Origin: Magnetospirillum fulvum MGU-K5
GTDB taxonomy: Bacteria > Pseudomonadota > Alphaproteobacteria > Rhodospirillales > Magnetospirillaceae
DNA: 49,883 nt
Assembly: GCF_000442515.1 (NCBI RefSeq)
Contig: NZ_AQPH01000021.1
Span: forward strand, 1-49,883
Reading direction: 5' to 3'
Below the pieces are notes generated by a model that saw only the letters and a list, made by a program, of their open reading frames with translations, ran no database searches and was not told the origin of the DNA. Every line of letters begins with the position of its first letter. Positions within the stretch are counted from its first letter, which is position 1. Position numbers and translations under genes: made by a program. Shown here in pieces: positions 40,417 through 49,001 of the stretch.

Positions 40417-41396
40417 TCGATGCCGTATCCGCCGGGACCGGCGATGTTCTGGTGAAAGCGCAGCTTGTGCAGATATTCCATCGGGTCCTTGCGCTTGACC
40501 AGCGCTCCGGCGGGCGTGTTCAGCCAATCATAGCTGCGGGTCAGCAGGAAGCGGAGCGCCGCGCCCCGCGCCAGCAGCGGCAGAGCCGCCATCTCGGCAT
40601 CCGACAGCGGGCGAAGGCGGCGATAGCCACTCAGCAGATAGCGCGCCTTGGTGGCGTTGAACGACCCGTCCGGCTCGAAGCACCACGCGTTGAGACAGAT
40701 CGCGATGTCGTAGGCCAGCAGATCGGTGCAGGCGAAATAGAAATCGATCAGCCCCGACACCCGTTCCGGGGTGTCATGGTTACGTCCGCCCAGGAAGAAG
40801 ACGTTGTCGGGGAACAGGTCGGCATGGATCAGCCCAACCGGCAGATCGGTCGGCCAGTGCGTCTCGAGATAGGCCAGTTCCGCCTCGACCAGCGGGGCGA
40901 GGCCGGGGGTAATCTCGTCGGCGCGGTCGCGGATCGTGTCGAACAGCGGCCGCCATCCCGCCACCGACAGGCTGTTGGGCCGCCGGATGGCGAAATCGGC
41001 CCCCTTCAGATGCATTTCCGCCATCGCTTCGCCCAGGGCAGAGCAATGGTCGGCCCGGGGGCGGCCATGCCACACCCCGGACAGGAAGCTGACGATGGCG
41101 GCCGGGCGATCGCATAGCGAGCGCAAGGTCTTTCCGTCCCGTCCGGCAATCGGGGTCGGACAGGCCAGCCCGCGCGCGGCGAGATGGTCCATCAGGCCGA
41201 GAAAGAACGGGAGATCGCCGGGATCGACCCTCTTTTCATAGAGGGTCAGGATGTAGGCACCCCGTTCCGTTTGCAGCAGATAGTTGCTGTTCTCAACGCC
41301 TTCGGCGATGCCCTTGCACGACACCACCTCCCCAATATCGTACTGGCCGACGAAGGCGTCGAGCGCGTCGTCGGAGACCTCGGTATAGACCGCCAT
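40413..41396 (-). CDS. thrB: Homoserine kinase (ThrB, APH fold)
   Basis: Phosphorylates homoserine in threonine synthesis. The 327 residues belong to the aminoglycoside-phosphotransferase-like homoserine kinases typical of proteobacteria other than enterics. Signatures are [15 protein letters not shown] near the N-terminus, the Brenner-type motif [14 protein letters not shown], and the metal-binding [23 protein letters not shown]. It is 7 bp after ispH and coupled to rnhA. This ispH-thrB-rnhA order is common in alphaproteobacteria. Confidence 0.96.
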   Translation of the reverse strand: MAVYTEVSDDALDAFVGQYDIGEVVSCKGIAEGVENSNYLLQTERGAYILTLYEKRVDPGDLPFFLGLMDHLAARGLACPTPIAGRDGKTLRSLCDRPAAIVSFLSGVWHGRPRADHCSALGEAMAEMHLKGADFAIRRPNSLSVAGWRPLFDTIRDRADEITPGLAPLVEAELAYLETHWPTDLPVGLIHADLFPDNVFFLGGRNHDTPERVSGLIDFYFACTDLLAYDIAICLNAWCFEPDGSFNATKARYLLSGYRRLRPLSDAEMAALPLLARGAALRFLLTRSYDWLNTPAGALVKRKDPMEYLHKLRFHQNIAGPGGYGIE

Positions 41397-41403
41397 CGTG
41401 GAC

Positions 41404-42369
41404 TTATTCCGACAGGGATTGCGGCAGCTTGAAGGTCACCATTTCGGTGGTGACCCGGACTTCCTCAATCGTGACGTCGAAGCGTTGCCGCACGGCCGCG
41501 ACCACTTCCTCGACCAGGATTTCGGGAGCCGAGGCACCGGCGGTGATCCCCAGACGCTCGATCCCCTCCAATTCGGCCCAATCGACTTCGGTGGCGCGCT
41601 GCACCAGCACCGAGCGCGAGCATCCGGCGCGGGTGGCGACTTCGACGAGACGGCTGGAATTGGACGAATTGGGCGAGCCGATCACCATCAGGGCATCGCA
41701 GCGCGGCGCGATCGTCCGCACCGCCGCCTGACGGTTGGTGGTGGCATAACAGATGTCTTCGCGCTTGGGCGACACGATCTTGGGGAAGCGGGCTTGCAGC
41801 ACCTTGATCACTTCGGCGGCATCATCGACCGACAACGTCGTCTGGGTGATATAAGCCAGCTTGTCGGGATCGCGCGGCATCACCGTCGCCGCTTCCTCGG
41901 GGGTGCCGACCAGCAGGACGGTGCCTTCGGGCACCTGACCGATCGTGCCGATCACTTCGGGGTGTCCAGCATGGCCGATCATGATGATCTGGCGACCGAG
42001 ATCGTGGTGCTGCTCGGCCTCGCGATGGACCTTGGTCACCAGCGGACAGGTGGCGTCGAGCGAGGTCAGGGCGCGCCGCTTTGCCTCCAGCGGCACCGTC
42101 TTGGGCACGCCGTGGGCAGAGAACACCACCGCCGCCCCATCGGGGACTTCGTTCAGTTCCTCGACGAACACCGCGCCTTTGCGGGCGAGTTCCTCGACGA
42201 CAAAGCGGTTATGGACGATTTCATGGCGCACATAGACCGGCGCGCCGAATTTCTCCAGCGCCCGTTCGACGATATGAATGGCGCGGTCAACCCCGGCGCA
42301 AAAGCCGCGCGGGCTCGCCAGCAGCAGGGTCAGGGGCGGTTTTTTCGCAACGGAGGAATCTGTCGTCAC
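41404..42369 (-). CDS. ispH: 4-hydroxy-3-methylbut-2-enyl diphosphate reductase IspH
   Basis: Last enzyme of the MEP pathway, a [4Fe-4S] protein making IPP and DMAPP. About 321 residues from GTG 42369. Cluster cysteines are in [16 protein letters not shown] and near [19 protein letters not shown]. Histidines and the glutamate are in [17 protein letters not shown] and the TQTTLS region. I prefer GTG 42369, with AAAGGA about eight bases upstream. A GTG at 42423 would add 18 residues but has no ribosome-binding site. First gene of the leftward run. Confidence 0.95.
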   Translation of the reverse strand: MTTDSSVAKKPPLTLLLASPRGFCAGVDRAIHIVERALEKFGAPVYVRHEIVHNRFVVEELARKGAVFVEELNEVPDGAAVVFSAHGVPKTVPLEAKRRALTSLDATCPLVTKVHREAEQHHDLGRQIIMIGHAGHPEVIGTIGQVPEGTVLLVGTPEEAATVMPRDPDKLAYITQTTLSVDDAAEVIKVLQARFPKIVSPKREDICYATTNRQAAVRTIAPRCDALMVIGSPNSSNSSRLVEVATRAGCSRSVLVQRATEVDWAELEGIERLGITAGASAPEILVEEVVAAVRQRFDVTIEEVRVTTEMVTFKLPQSLSE

Positions 42370-42475
42370 TGGAGCATCCTTTCGCGGACTTGATGCCAGC
42401 TTGTGCCTGGCTGCCGCCTTCACTAAAGTCGGTTCGAAGGTTTACCAGATCATGGTCCGTCGAAGGAAGAATGGC

Positions 42476-43027
42476 ATGCGTGAATTTGCCGCCCCCCGTG
42501 GCCGAGCCTTTGGCCCAGCCCTTTCGGTTCTGGCGATGGCGGTGGCCCTGGCCGGCTGTTCCTCGTTGACGAAGTCCGAGCCGCCACCGTGCCCCCCCGT
42601 TTACATCCTGTCGGACGCTTCGCATATCACCAAATTCCGTCCGGGGGCCGGGCGCGATCTGACCGACGTCGAGGTCGAGGCCGAAATCGTCGGTTTTAAG
42701 GGCGAATGCGGCTATGACGCCAAGGGCGCCAATGTCGATCTGTCGGTCAGCCTGGACCTCAAGCGCGGCCCCGCCGCCGTCAGTCGCGAAGCCACTCTCA
42801 GCTATTTCGTCGCGATCCCCAAATTCTATCCCGCCGACGAGGCCAAGGCGGTGATCGCGGTTCCGGTTGTCTTCCCCGAAGGCGTCGATTCGTTCCGCAT
42901 CACCGACGAGGGGGTGCGGATGCAGATTCCGCTTAAGAATCGGGAACTGATTGACCAATACGTCATTTATCTCGGCTTCCAGACCACCGCTGATGAACTG
43001 GAACAGAACCGCAGGACCAAACGGTGA
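42476..43027 (+). CDS. Putative lipoprotein of unknown function
   Basis: A 183-residue protein with a lipoprotein signal peptide and lipobox ALAGC. The mature part starts with a Pro-rich stretch (PPPCPPVYILSDASHITKFRPG) and continues as a beta-rich domain (DVEVEAEIVGFKGECGY, VDLSVSLDLKRGPAA, IPVVFPEGVDSFRI-like) with a second cysteine in GECGY. ATG 42476 is preceded by AAGGA; an ATG at 42452 is less likely. It overlaps the next gene as GTGA, so the two are co-translated. Family not recognised. Confidence 0.78.
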   Translation: MREFAAPRGRAFGPALSVLAMAVALAGCSSLTKSEPPPCPPVYILSDASHITKFRPGAGRDLTDVEVEAEIVGFKGECGYDAKGANVDLSVSLDLKRGPAAVSREATLSYFVAIPKFYPADEAKAVIAVPVVFPEGVDSFRITDEGVRMQIPLKNRELIDQYVIYLGFQTTADELEQNRRTKR

Positions 43028-43902
43028 GGTCTGCGCCGGGCGATGACGCCCTGGCAGTATTGACCGGGGGCGTGTCGGTCGCGGCGGCGCAGAGCGACGT
43101 GGTCGGGGCCTGTGTTCTGGCGGTGCGGCGAGCCTGTGACGCGACCGGGCGGCGGCGGGTGATTCTGTCCGGCAGTCTGCATCCCGTCACCGCCGCTGCG
43201 ATCGAGGCGGCGCTTGCTCCCCTGGCCATCGAGATCGAGTGTCTGGCCCCCGATCCGCTTGGGATCGAGGATTTGGCCGGGCGGACGGGCTGGGATCTTG
43301 CCGCCCTGGTGGTCCAGAGCCCCGATCCGTTCGGGACTCTGCGCGGGTTCGGTCTTGCCGCCAGCCTGTGCCGCGAGGATGGAACGGTGCCGGTGGCCGT
43401 GATCGCCGATCCTGCTTTGCTTGCCTTAGGCGGCCCGCCCGACGCCGATCTGGTGGTGGTTGGGGGGCACTCGCCGTTGCTTGGGGTCTCGCTGCCGCTG
43501 GGGCTGGTCTATGGACGGGCCGCGCTGGCGGAAGGATCGGGCGAAACGCCTGTGTCCGGTGCGGCGGTCGAGACGCTTGGGGCCGCCCTGGCCAACGACG
43601 GATTGGCGGCGCGGGCGCGGGCGGCTAACGATGCGGCCGAGCGGATCGCGGCGCGGCTGCGGCGGGTGAGGGGGCTGTCGCTGGTGTCGGGGCAGCGGTT
43701 CGCCACCGTCGCGCTCTATCTCGGCGAAGACAAGGATGCCGAGGCAATGGTGCCGTGTCTGCCCCGACTGTCCGGGATCGAGGCCGTTCCGGCCGCCCGG
43801 CTGTATCCGGGATGGCCGGAATTGCGGCCGCTGCTGCTGCTCTCGGTCACCGGCGCGATCGACGACGACGCCCCCGACCGTCTGGCGGCGGCGCTGGCTT
43901 GA
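43024..43902 (+). CDS. Short GcvPA-like protein (glycine dehydrogenase subunit 1 related)
   Basis: A 292-residue protein resembling the middle and C-terminal part of glycine decarboxylase P-protein subunit 1. RRVILSGSLHPVTAAAIEAAL, LAALVVQSPDPFGTLRGFGLAA, and ADLVVVGGHSPLLGVSLPLGLVYG align with the GcvPA pattern (QxPNxFG, then a strand before the large-domain loop). It lacks about 100 N-terminal residues of a full GcvPA (about 450) and the usual C-terminal part. No gcvPB, gcvT or gcvH lies nearby. In two-subunit P-proteins the PLP lysine is in subunit 2, so this chain alone would be inactive. It is coupled to a lipoprotein gene. Its role is unknown. Confidence 0.65.
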   Translation: MRSAPGDDALAVLTGGVSVAAAQSDVVGACVLAVRRACDATGRRRVILSGSLHPVTAAAIEAALAPLAIEIECLAPDPLGIEDLAGRTGWDLAALVVQSPDPFGTLRGFGLAASLCREDGTVPVAVIADPALLALGGPPDADLVVVGGHSPLLGVSLPLGLVYGRAALAEGSGETPVSGAAVETLGAALANDGLAARARAANDAAERIAARLRRVRGLSLVSGQRFATVALYLGEDKDAEAMVPCLPRLSGIEAVPAARLYPGWPELRPLLLLSVTGAIDDDAPDRLAAALA

Positions 43903-43935
43903 TACCAACCGGCCAAATCGAGGGTTGGCCGGTAT
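43902..43935. repeat. Palindromic element, copy C (34 bp)
   Basis: Reverse complement of copy A with one substitution: arms CCGGCCAA and TTGGCCGG inside ATACC-AA and TAT ends. Its first base is the A of the upstream TGA stop, as copy A begins on the A of TAA. It lies between the convergent GcvPA-like and diguanylate cyclase genes. Confidence 0.85.
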
Positions 43936-43958
43936 GAGACCAATCCTCGGAACGACGG

Positions 43959-45017
43959 TTAAATCCGGTCCGGAGCGAGCTCGCGCTCGCTTCTCACCTG
44001 ATTGCGGCCCTCGCGCTTGGCCAGATACAGCGCCTCGTCGGCGCGGTGAACCAGCGAGGTGATCGTTTCCCCGGCGACGAATTGGGCGACGCCCGCCGAC
44101 AGGGTCACCTGTCCCAGGGTTTCGCCGGTGCGGCGGTTGGTGACCCGACGTCCGGCGACGCGCAGACGGATATCGTCGGCGATCACAATCGCGGCCTCCA
44201 GATCGGTTTCGGGCAGGATCAGCGCGAATTCCTCGCCACCATAGCGGGCGGCGGTGTCCTTGGACTGGATCGTCTCGACCAGCGAGCGGCCGATCAGCTT
44301 CAGAATCTGGTCGCCCAGCGGGTGGCCGTAAGTGTCGTTGAAGCTTTTGAAGTGATCGACATCGACCATCACCAGACAGAGCGGGCGGCCGGTATAGTCG
44401 GCGTCGCGGATCGCCTGGGTGATGACCGAATCGAAGGTCTTGCGATTGGCGAGCTGGGTGAGGGCATCGGTCGATGCCTCGCGTTGGAGGCTGTCGAGCG
44501 CATCGCGAAGCTGGCGGATTTCCCGTCCCGACGAGGCCAGTCGCCGTTCGAGCTGGCGGTTGAGATCGGTCATCGTCCGCGTTTCGGTCAGGATCGCCGC
44601 GACCGCTTCGTTGATCTGGCCCGGCGTCGGGTCGTTGGTGCTGAGGCAGCCCGAAAAGTTTTCCAGGGCCGCGCCATAATTCGACGTGCCCTGCGACGCG
44701 TGGGACAGGTAATCGAGCATCCGCCCGACCGCTTCCTCGACCCGCTGGCCGACCTCGCGCAATTCGGCCTTGTCGGGGGTGAAGGCGGCAAACCGTTCGT
44801 ACAGGGTGTCGTTGATCTCGGGGGAAAAGCGCTTCCCCGCCCGCAAAATCTCCTCGATCGCCGCCGTCAGTTCGGGATTGCGTCCGTTGACGTAGGCGTA
44901 CCAGATCGAAAAATTCTCGGGATAGGGCGGAATCCGATGCCGCTCCATCATGCCGAGAGCAGCCCGTGCGCAATGCAGGGCAACGTCGATCGGGTCGGAG
45001 TTCCTGTTATCAGCCAA
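43959..45017 (-). CDS. Diguanylate cyclase (GGDEF)
   Basis: Makes cyclic di-GMP from two GTP. The 352 residues have a helical N-terminal region (1-180, with HRIPPYPENFSIWYAYVNG and a coiled-coil segment before the catalytic domain) and a complete GGDEF domain from about 184, with the active site GGEEF at 260-264 and metal-binding DVDHFKSFNDTYGH. No transmembrane segment is seen. The inhibitory I-site RxxD reads QSKD (251-254), so product inhibition may be weak. The N-terminal half resembles the sensory region of other alphaproteobacterial cyclases. Intact, unlike the PleD-like gene at 26253. Confidence 0.93.
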   Translation of the reverse strand: MADNRNSDPIDVALHCARAALGMMERHRIPPYPENFSIWYAYVNGRNPELTAAIEEILRAGKRFSPEINDTLYERFAAFTPDKAELREVGQRVEEAVGRMLDYLSHASQGTSNYGAALENFSGCLSTNDPTPGQINEAVAAILTETRTMTDLNRQLERRLASSGREIRQLRDALDSLQREASTDALTQLANRKTFDSVITQAIRDADYTGRPLCLVMVDVDHFKSFNDTYGHPLGDQILKLIGRSLVETIQSKDTAARYGGEEFALILPETDLEAAIVIADDIRLRVAGRRVTNRRTGETLGQVTLSAGVAQFVAGETITSLVHRADEALYLAKREGRNQVRSERELAPDRI

Positions 45018-45053
45018 GACCTATTCTGCTCCCAATGATGTCCATCGTTCCGC

Positions 45054-45548
45054 TCAATTGCACTGCCCCAGCGATCCCTCGGCGCAGCGGCGCACCCCGT
45101 CGGTCCACAGCGCTCCCGACAGATCGGCCCCCAGCATTTCCGCGCCTTGCGTTCTGGCTCCGGTCAGGTCGGCTCCGCGCAATGAAGCGTTGAAGAATCG
45201 GGCGCGCCGCAGATCGCTGCGCACCAGCGATGCGCCGGCCAGATCGGCCTTGGTGAAATCGGCATCGCTGAACTGGCCGTCATCCAGCTTTGCGCCGCGC
45301 ATCCGGGCCGAGACGAAGCGGACGCGATAGCCGTCGACCCGGACCAGATTGGCCCCCGACAGGTCCGAGCGCTGGAAGCTGGTCTCGCGCAGCCGCGATC
45401 CGGTCAGGGTGTCGCCGATAAAACCACGCCCGTCCATGTAACAGCGTTGCCAATCGACCCCCGCCGCCGCGGGCGCGTTGCAATCGGCGGCCAAGGTCGG
45501 AGCGGCGAAGCCGAGCAGGACAAAAAGGAAAAGGGCGACGATCCGCAT
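45054..45548 (-). CDS. Secreted pentapeptide-repeat protein
   Basis: A 164-residue protein with a signal peptide (ALFLFVLLGFAAPTLA) and at least twelve A(D/N)LxX-type pentapeptide repeats: SDLSG-ANLVR, ADFTK-ADLAG-ASLVR-SDLRR-ARFFN-ASLRG-ADLTG-ARTQG-AEMLG-ADLSG. These form a right-handed beta-helix. Two cysteines lie before the repeats and two near the C-terminus (RRCAEGSLGQC), likely disulfides in the periplasm. Function unknown. It is downstream of the permease in the same direction, 143 bp apart. Confidence 0.85.
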   Translation of the reverse strand: MRIVALFLFVLLGFAAPTLAADCNAPAAAGVDWQRCYMDGRGFIGDTLTGSRLRETSFQRSDLSGANLVRVDGYRVRFVSARMRGAKLDDGQFSDADFTKADLAGASLVRSDLRRARFFNASLRGADLTGARTQGAEMLGADLSGALWTDGVRRCAEGSLGQCN

Positions 45549-45691
45549 ATTGTTCCGTGGGTCTAAACTCACCCCGACGAAGGGCGACGGACTCAAGTAT
45601 GCCCGTCCCGCCTCGCGACCGCTACAACGCTTCGATTGAATTGTTGCCGATTGAGTGTTCCCACGGGGGATATCCGGACAGACCGGCATTC

Positions 45692-46924
45692 CTACCAGGT
45701 CATCCAGCCGCCCAACCACAGCCAAGCCACCGCGATCGCCATCGTTACCAGGGTCAGGGGGATACCGGCGCGGGCGAAATCGCCGAACGACAGTTTCGCT
45801 CCGACCGAGGCGGCACGCTCGGCGACGATGATGTTGGCCATGCTGCCGACCAGCAGGAAATTGCCCGCCAGGGTGGACAGCAGCGCCAGCCCGGTCAGCG
45901 CCCCCGGATCGGGCGTGTGCCAGACCGCGAGGATCAGCATCACCGCAGGTACGTTGCCGATCGAGTTCGAGGCGACCAGCGACAGCGGCAGCATCGCCCC
46001 CAACGTTTCGGGGAACAGCCCGTTGTCGGCCAGACTCTCGACCCATTGCCGGGCCAGATCGGTGTCGGCAAAGGCTCCGGTGACGACGAACAGGCAGGCG
46101 AACAGCAGCAGCAGGTGCCAATCGACCGAGCCGATCATTTCCCGCGACGACATCCGGCGGCTGGCCAGCAACAGACCGGCGATCACCATCGCGCCGACTT
46201 CGCGCGGCAGCGGGGCGGCGAACAGCAGGGCGAGGCCAAGCAGAGCGCAGGCCCCCTTCATCGCCTGCCAGCGGTGCAGGTGCGGACCCGACGTCAGCGG
46301 CGGCGGCGGGGTCGGGGTGGTGTTGAGTTCGGCTCGCCAGATCCAGGCGATGGCGACATGGACCACCACCAGCGAGGCCAGCGCAGGGACGGCGCAGGCG
46401 GCGAGGAAGTCCCAGAAATCCAGCCCACCGACCTGACCGATCAGAATGTTTTGCGGATTGCCGATCAGGGTGGCGGCGCTGCCCGCATTGGCGGCACCGA
46501 CCAGACCGAGCAGATAGGGGCGGGGATCAAGCCCACGGCGGCGGATTCCTTCGGCGACAATCGGAGTCATCGCAAAGCAGACGACATCGTTGGCCAGCAC
46601 TGCCGACAGCCCGCCCGCCGCGACGATCACCAGAGCCAGCAGGCGTCGGGGCGAGCCGGTGCCCCCCGCCACCCGCGCCGCCACCGCGTCATAGACCCCG
46701 GCCAGTTGGAACTGGGCCGACACGATCATCAAGGCGAACAGCAGCAGCAGGGTGGGGACGTCGATCGAGCTCCCCATGGCGCGGACGCCGACCTTACCCG
46801 ACAGCAACAGGGCCACCACGGCGACCAGCGCGATGCCGGTGCGGTCGATTTTCAATCCGGGCACGCTGCCGAAAGCCATGCCGAGATAGGTGAGGACGAA
46901 GACGACGATGACGAAGGTATCCAT
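45692..46924 (-). CDS. Ion-transporter-superfamily permease (SLC13/ArsB/NhaD type)
   Basis: A 410-residue inner-membrane protein with about 10-12 hydrophobic helices. Duplicated signatures include LSAVLANDVVCFAMTPIV and, in the second half, ASNSIGNVPAVMLIL, each with Asn-Asp or Asn-Ser at a helix break, as in the ArsB/NhaD/SLC13 superfamily. AGSAATLIGNPQNILIG in the first half and GSMANIIVAE in the second match the GNPxN / SxxNxxV loops. Substrate (arsenite, sodium, dicarboxylate or sulfate) cannot be decided. ATG 46924 was chosen because it begins the first helix; an upstream extension is basic and unlikely. Confidence 0.87.
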   Translation of the reverse strand: MDTFVIVVFVLTYLGMAFGSVPGLKIDRTGIALVAVVALLLSGKVGVRAMGSSIDVPTLLLLFALMIVSAQFQLAGVYDAVAARVAGGTGSPRRLLALVIVAAGGLSAVLANDVVCFAMTPIVAEGIRRRGLDPRPYLLGLVGAANAGSAATLIGNPQNILIGQVGGLDFWDFLAACAVPALASLVVVHVAIAWIWRAELNTTPTPPPPLTSGPHLHRWQAMKGACALLGLALLFAAPLPREVGAMVIAGLLLASRRMSSREMIGSVDWHLLLLFACLFVVTGAFADTDLARQWVESLADNGLFPETLGAMLPLSLVASNSIGNVPAVMLILAVWHTPDPGALTGLALLSTLAGNFLLVGSMANIIVAERAASVGAKLSFGDFARAGIPLTLVTMAIAVAWLWLGGWMTW

Positions 46925-47069
46925 GGCTCTGTTTATCGCCCGTCCGCCCGTCCGCAATCAAGAGAAGTCAAAGCCCAAATGAGGAATTGCCGGTGTCTCG
47001 GGGCTTTTGTCTTGCGCCAGAGGGACGGTTGGGATAGGGCGATGTCATCTATCAGTCCGAAGGGGTAGC

Positions 47070-48536
47070 ATGACCGAACTTTCCGCTTTGGCTGACCGCG
47101 TCGAGCGGTTGCGGGCCACTTCCGTTCTGTGCGTCGGGGATGTGATGCTGGACCGCTTCGTTTATGGCTCGGTCGACCGGATCAGTCCCGAAGCGCCGAT
47201 CCCGGTGCTGGCGGTCCAGCGCGAAAGCGCGATGCTGGGCGGCGCGGGTAATGTCGTGCGCAATCTGGTTGCGCTGGGGGCTCATCCGGCGTTCATCGCG
47301 GTGGTCGGTGACGACGCGCCGGGGCAAGAGATTGCCCGGCTGGTTGACGAGCACAAGACGATCGAACCCGCGCTGCTGGTCGAGCCCGGCCGCCAGACCA
47401 CGATCAAAACCCGCTTCTTCGCGTCGAATCAACAGCTTCTGCGCGCCGACCGCGAAACCCGCTCTGCGGTAACCGAGCCGGTCCGCGCCGAGGTGCTGGC
47501 CCGCGCCGAGGCCCTGATGGCCAAAGCCGGGGTGGTGGTGCTGTCCGATTACGGCAAGGGCGTGCTGGCTCCCGACATCGTTGCCGCCCTGATCGCCCGC
47601 GCGGCGGGCAAGGTGGTGGTGGTCGATCCCAAGGGCACCGATTATTCGATCTATGCCGGGGCCACCATCGTCACCCCCAATCGCAAGGAATTGCACGAAG
47701 CGACCGGAATGGCGGTCGATAATGACGACGAGGTGGTTGCCGCCGCCCGCCATCTGATCGCCACCTGCGGCATCAATTCGGTGCTGGTGACCCGCAGCCA
47801 GGACGGGATGACTCTGGTCCAGGGCGACGGGGCGGTGCATCACCTGCCCGCCGAGGCGCGCGAGGTGTTCGACGTTTCCGGCGCGGGTGATACCGTGGTG
47901 GCGACCCTGGCCGCCGCGTTGGCCTCGGGTGCCAGCCTGCTCGAAGGCGCGGTGCTCGCCAATGTCGCTGCCGGAATCGTCGTGGCCAAAGTCGGCACCG
48001 CCGTCGCCTATGCCGATGAACTGATCGCGGTGTTGCATCACGGCGACCTCACCGCCGGCGGGTCGAAGATCGTCACCGCCGCTGCTGCCGCCGATCTGGC
48101 TGATCTGTGGCGGCGCAAGGGGCTGAAGGTCGGTTTCACCAACGGCTGTTTCGACCTGCTCCATCCCGGCCATGTCTCGATCCTGGCCCAGGCGCGGGCG
48201 GCCTGTGACCGGCTGGTGGTCGGGTTGAACAGCGATGCCTCGGTCCAGCGGCTGAAAGGTCCGACTCGTCCGGTCCAGTCCGAGGCGGCGCGGGCCACCG
48301 TGCTGTCGTCGCTGGCCTCGGTCGATCTGGTGGTGATCTTCGGCGAAGACACCCCGCTGGCGCTGATCGAGACGTTGCGTCCCGACGTGCTGGTCAAGGG
48401 GGCCGATTACACCGTCGCGACGGTGGTCGGTGCCGATCTGGTTCAGGGCTGGGGCGGCAAGGTCGTTCTGGCCGACCTCATCGAAGGACAGAGCACCACC
48501 AACACGATTCGTCGGATGAATGGAGGCGCGTCATGA
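47070..48536 (+). CDS. hldE: Bifunctional heptose 7-phosphate kinase / heptose 1-phosphate adenylyltransferase
   Basis: Makes ADP-D-glycero-D-manno-heptose precursor for lipopolysaccharide core. The 488 residues hold a ribokinase-fold kinase ([25 protein letters not shown], catalytic VSGAGDTVV near residue 275) and a C-terminal nucleotidyltransferase with [18 protein letters not shown], the HxGH active site and later NTIRRM. ATG 47070 follows AAGGGG. Its stop overlaps the queF start (ATGA). Confidence 0.96.
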   Translation: MTELSALADRVERLRATSVLCVGDVMLDRFVYGSVDRISPEAPIPVLAVQRESAMLGGAGNVVRNLVALGAHPAFIAVVGDDAPGQEIARLVDEHKTIEPALLVEPGRQTTIKTRFFASNQQLLRADRETRSAVTEPVRAEVLARAEALMAKAGVVVLSDYGKGVLAPDIVAALIARAAGKVVVVDPKGTDYSIYAGATIVTPNRKELHEATGMAVDNDDEVVAAARHLIATCGINSVLVTRSQDGMTLVQGDGAVHHLPAEAREVFDVSGAGDTVVATLAAALASGASLLEGAVLANVAAGIVVAKVGTAVAYADELIAVLHHGDLTAGGSKIVTAAAAADLADLWRRKGLKVGFTNGCFDLLHPGHVSILAQARAACDRLVVGLNSDASVQRLKGPTRPVQSEAARATVLSSLASVDLVVIFGEDTPLALIETLRPDVLVKGADYTVATVVGADLVQGWGGKVVLADLIEGQSTTNTIRRMNGGAS

Positions 48537-48994
48537 GCGGCACGAGTCCCGGACTGACCCAGCTTGGCCAGGCGACGGCGCTGCCGTCCGATCCGGCCGA
48601 AGCGGTGTTGGAGGTGGTGCCCAATCCCCACCCCGGCAGTCTTTATCTGGTTCGCTTCACCGCGCCGGAATTCACCTCGCTGTGCCCGATCACCGGCCAG
48701 CCCGATTTCGCCCATCTGGTGATCGATTACGCCCCCGACGCGGCGTTGGTCGAAAGCAAATCGTTGAAGCTGTTCTTGGGCAGCTTCCGCAATCACGGCT
48801 CGTTCCACGAGGATTGCACCCTGGCGATCGCCAAGCGGGTGGTCGCGGCCACCGCCCCGACCTGGCTGCGGATCGCGGGCTATTGGTATCCGCGCGGCGG
48901 CATTCCGATCGATGTGTTCTGGCAGACCGGCCCGGCCCCGGCCGGATTGTGGTTGCCCGATCCCGGCGTGCCGTCTTATCGCGGTCGGGGATAG
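48533..48994 (+). CDS. queF: 7-cyano-7-deazaguanine reductase QueF
   Basis: NADPH-dependent reductase that turns preQ0 into preQ1 in queuosine synthesis. The 153 residues place it in the short, YkvM-type class. Catalytic C51 and D58 lie in LCPITGQPD, followed by [20 protein letters not shown] with the substrate glutamate. It is coupled to hldE upstream and lies 7 bp before queG, giving queF-queG in one transcript. Confidence 0.96.
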   Translation: MSGTSPGLTQLGQATALPSDPAEAVLEVVPNPHPGSLYLVRFTAPEFTSLCPITGQPDFAHLVIDYAPDAALVESKSLKLFLGSFRNHGSFHEDCTLAIAKRVVAATAPTWLRIAGYWYPRGGIPIDVFWQTGPAPAGLWLPDPGVPSYRGRG

Positions 48995-49001
48995 CGTCAT
49001 C

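Noticed and set aside
43426-44973. A 515-codon minus-strand frame across the diguanylate cyclase and GcvPA-like genes
   Set aside because: It overlaps the GGDEF gene in another frame on the same strand and has no recognisable motif.
45557-47068. A 503-codon frame opposite the permease
   Set aside because: Gln/His/Arg-rich shadow; the permease on the other strand has clear membrane helices and superfamily motifs.
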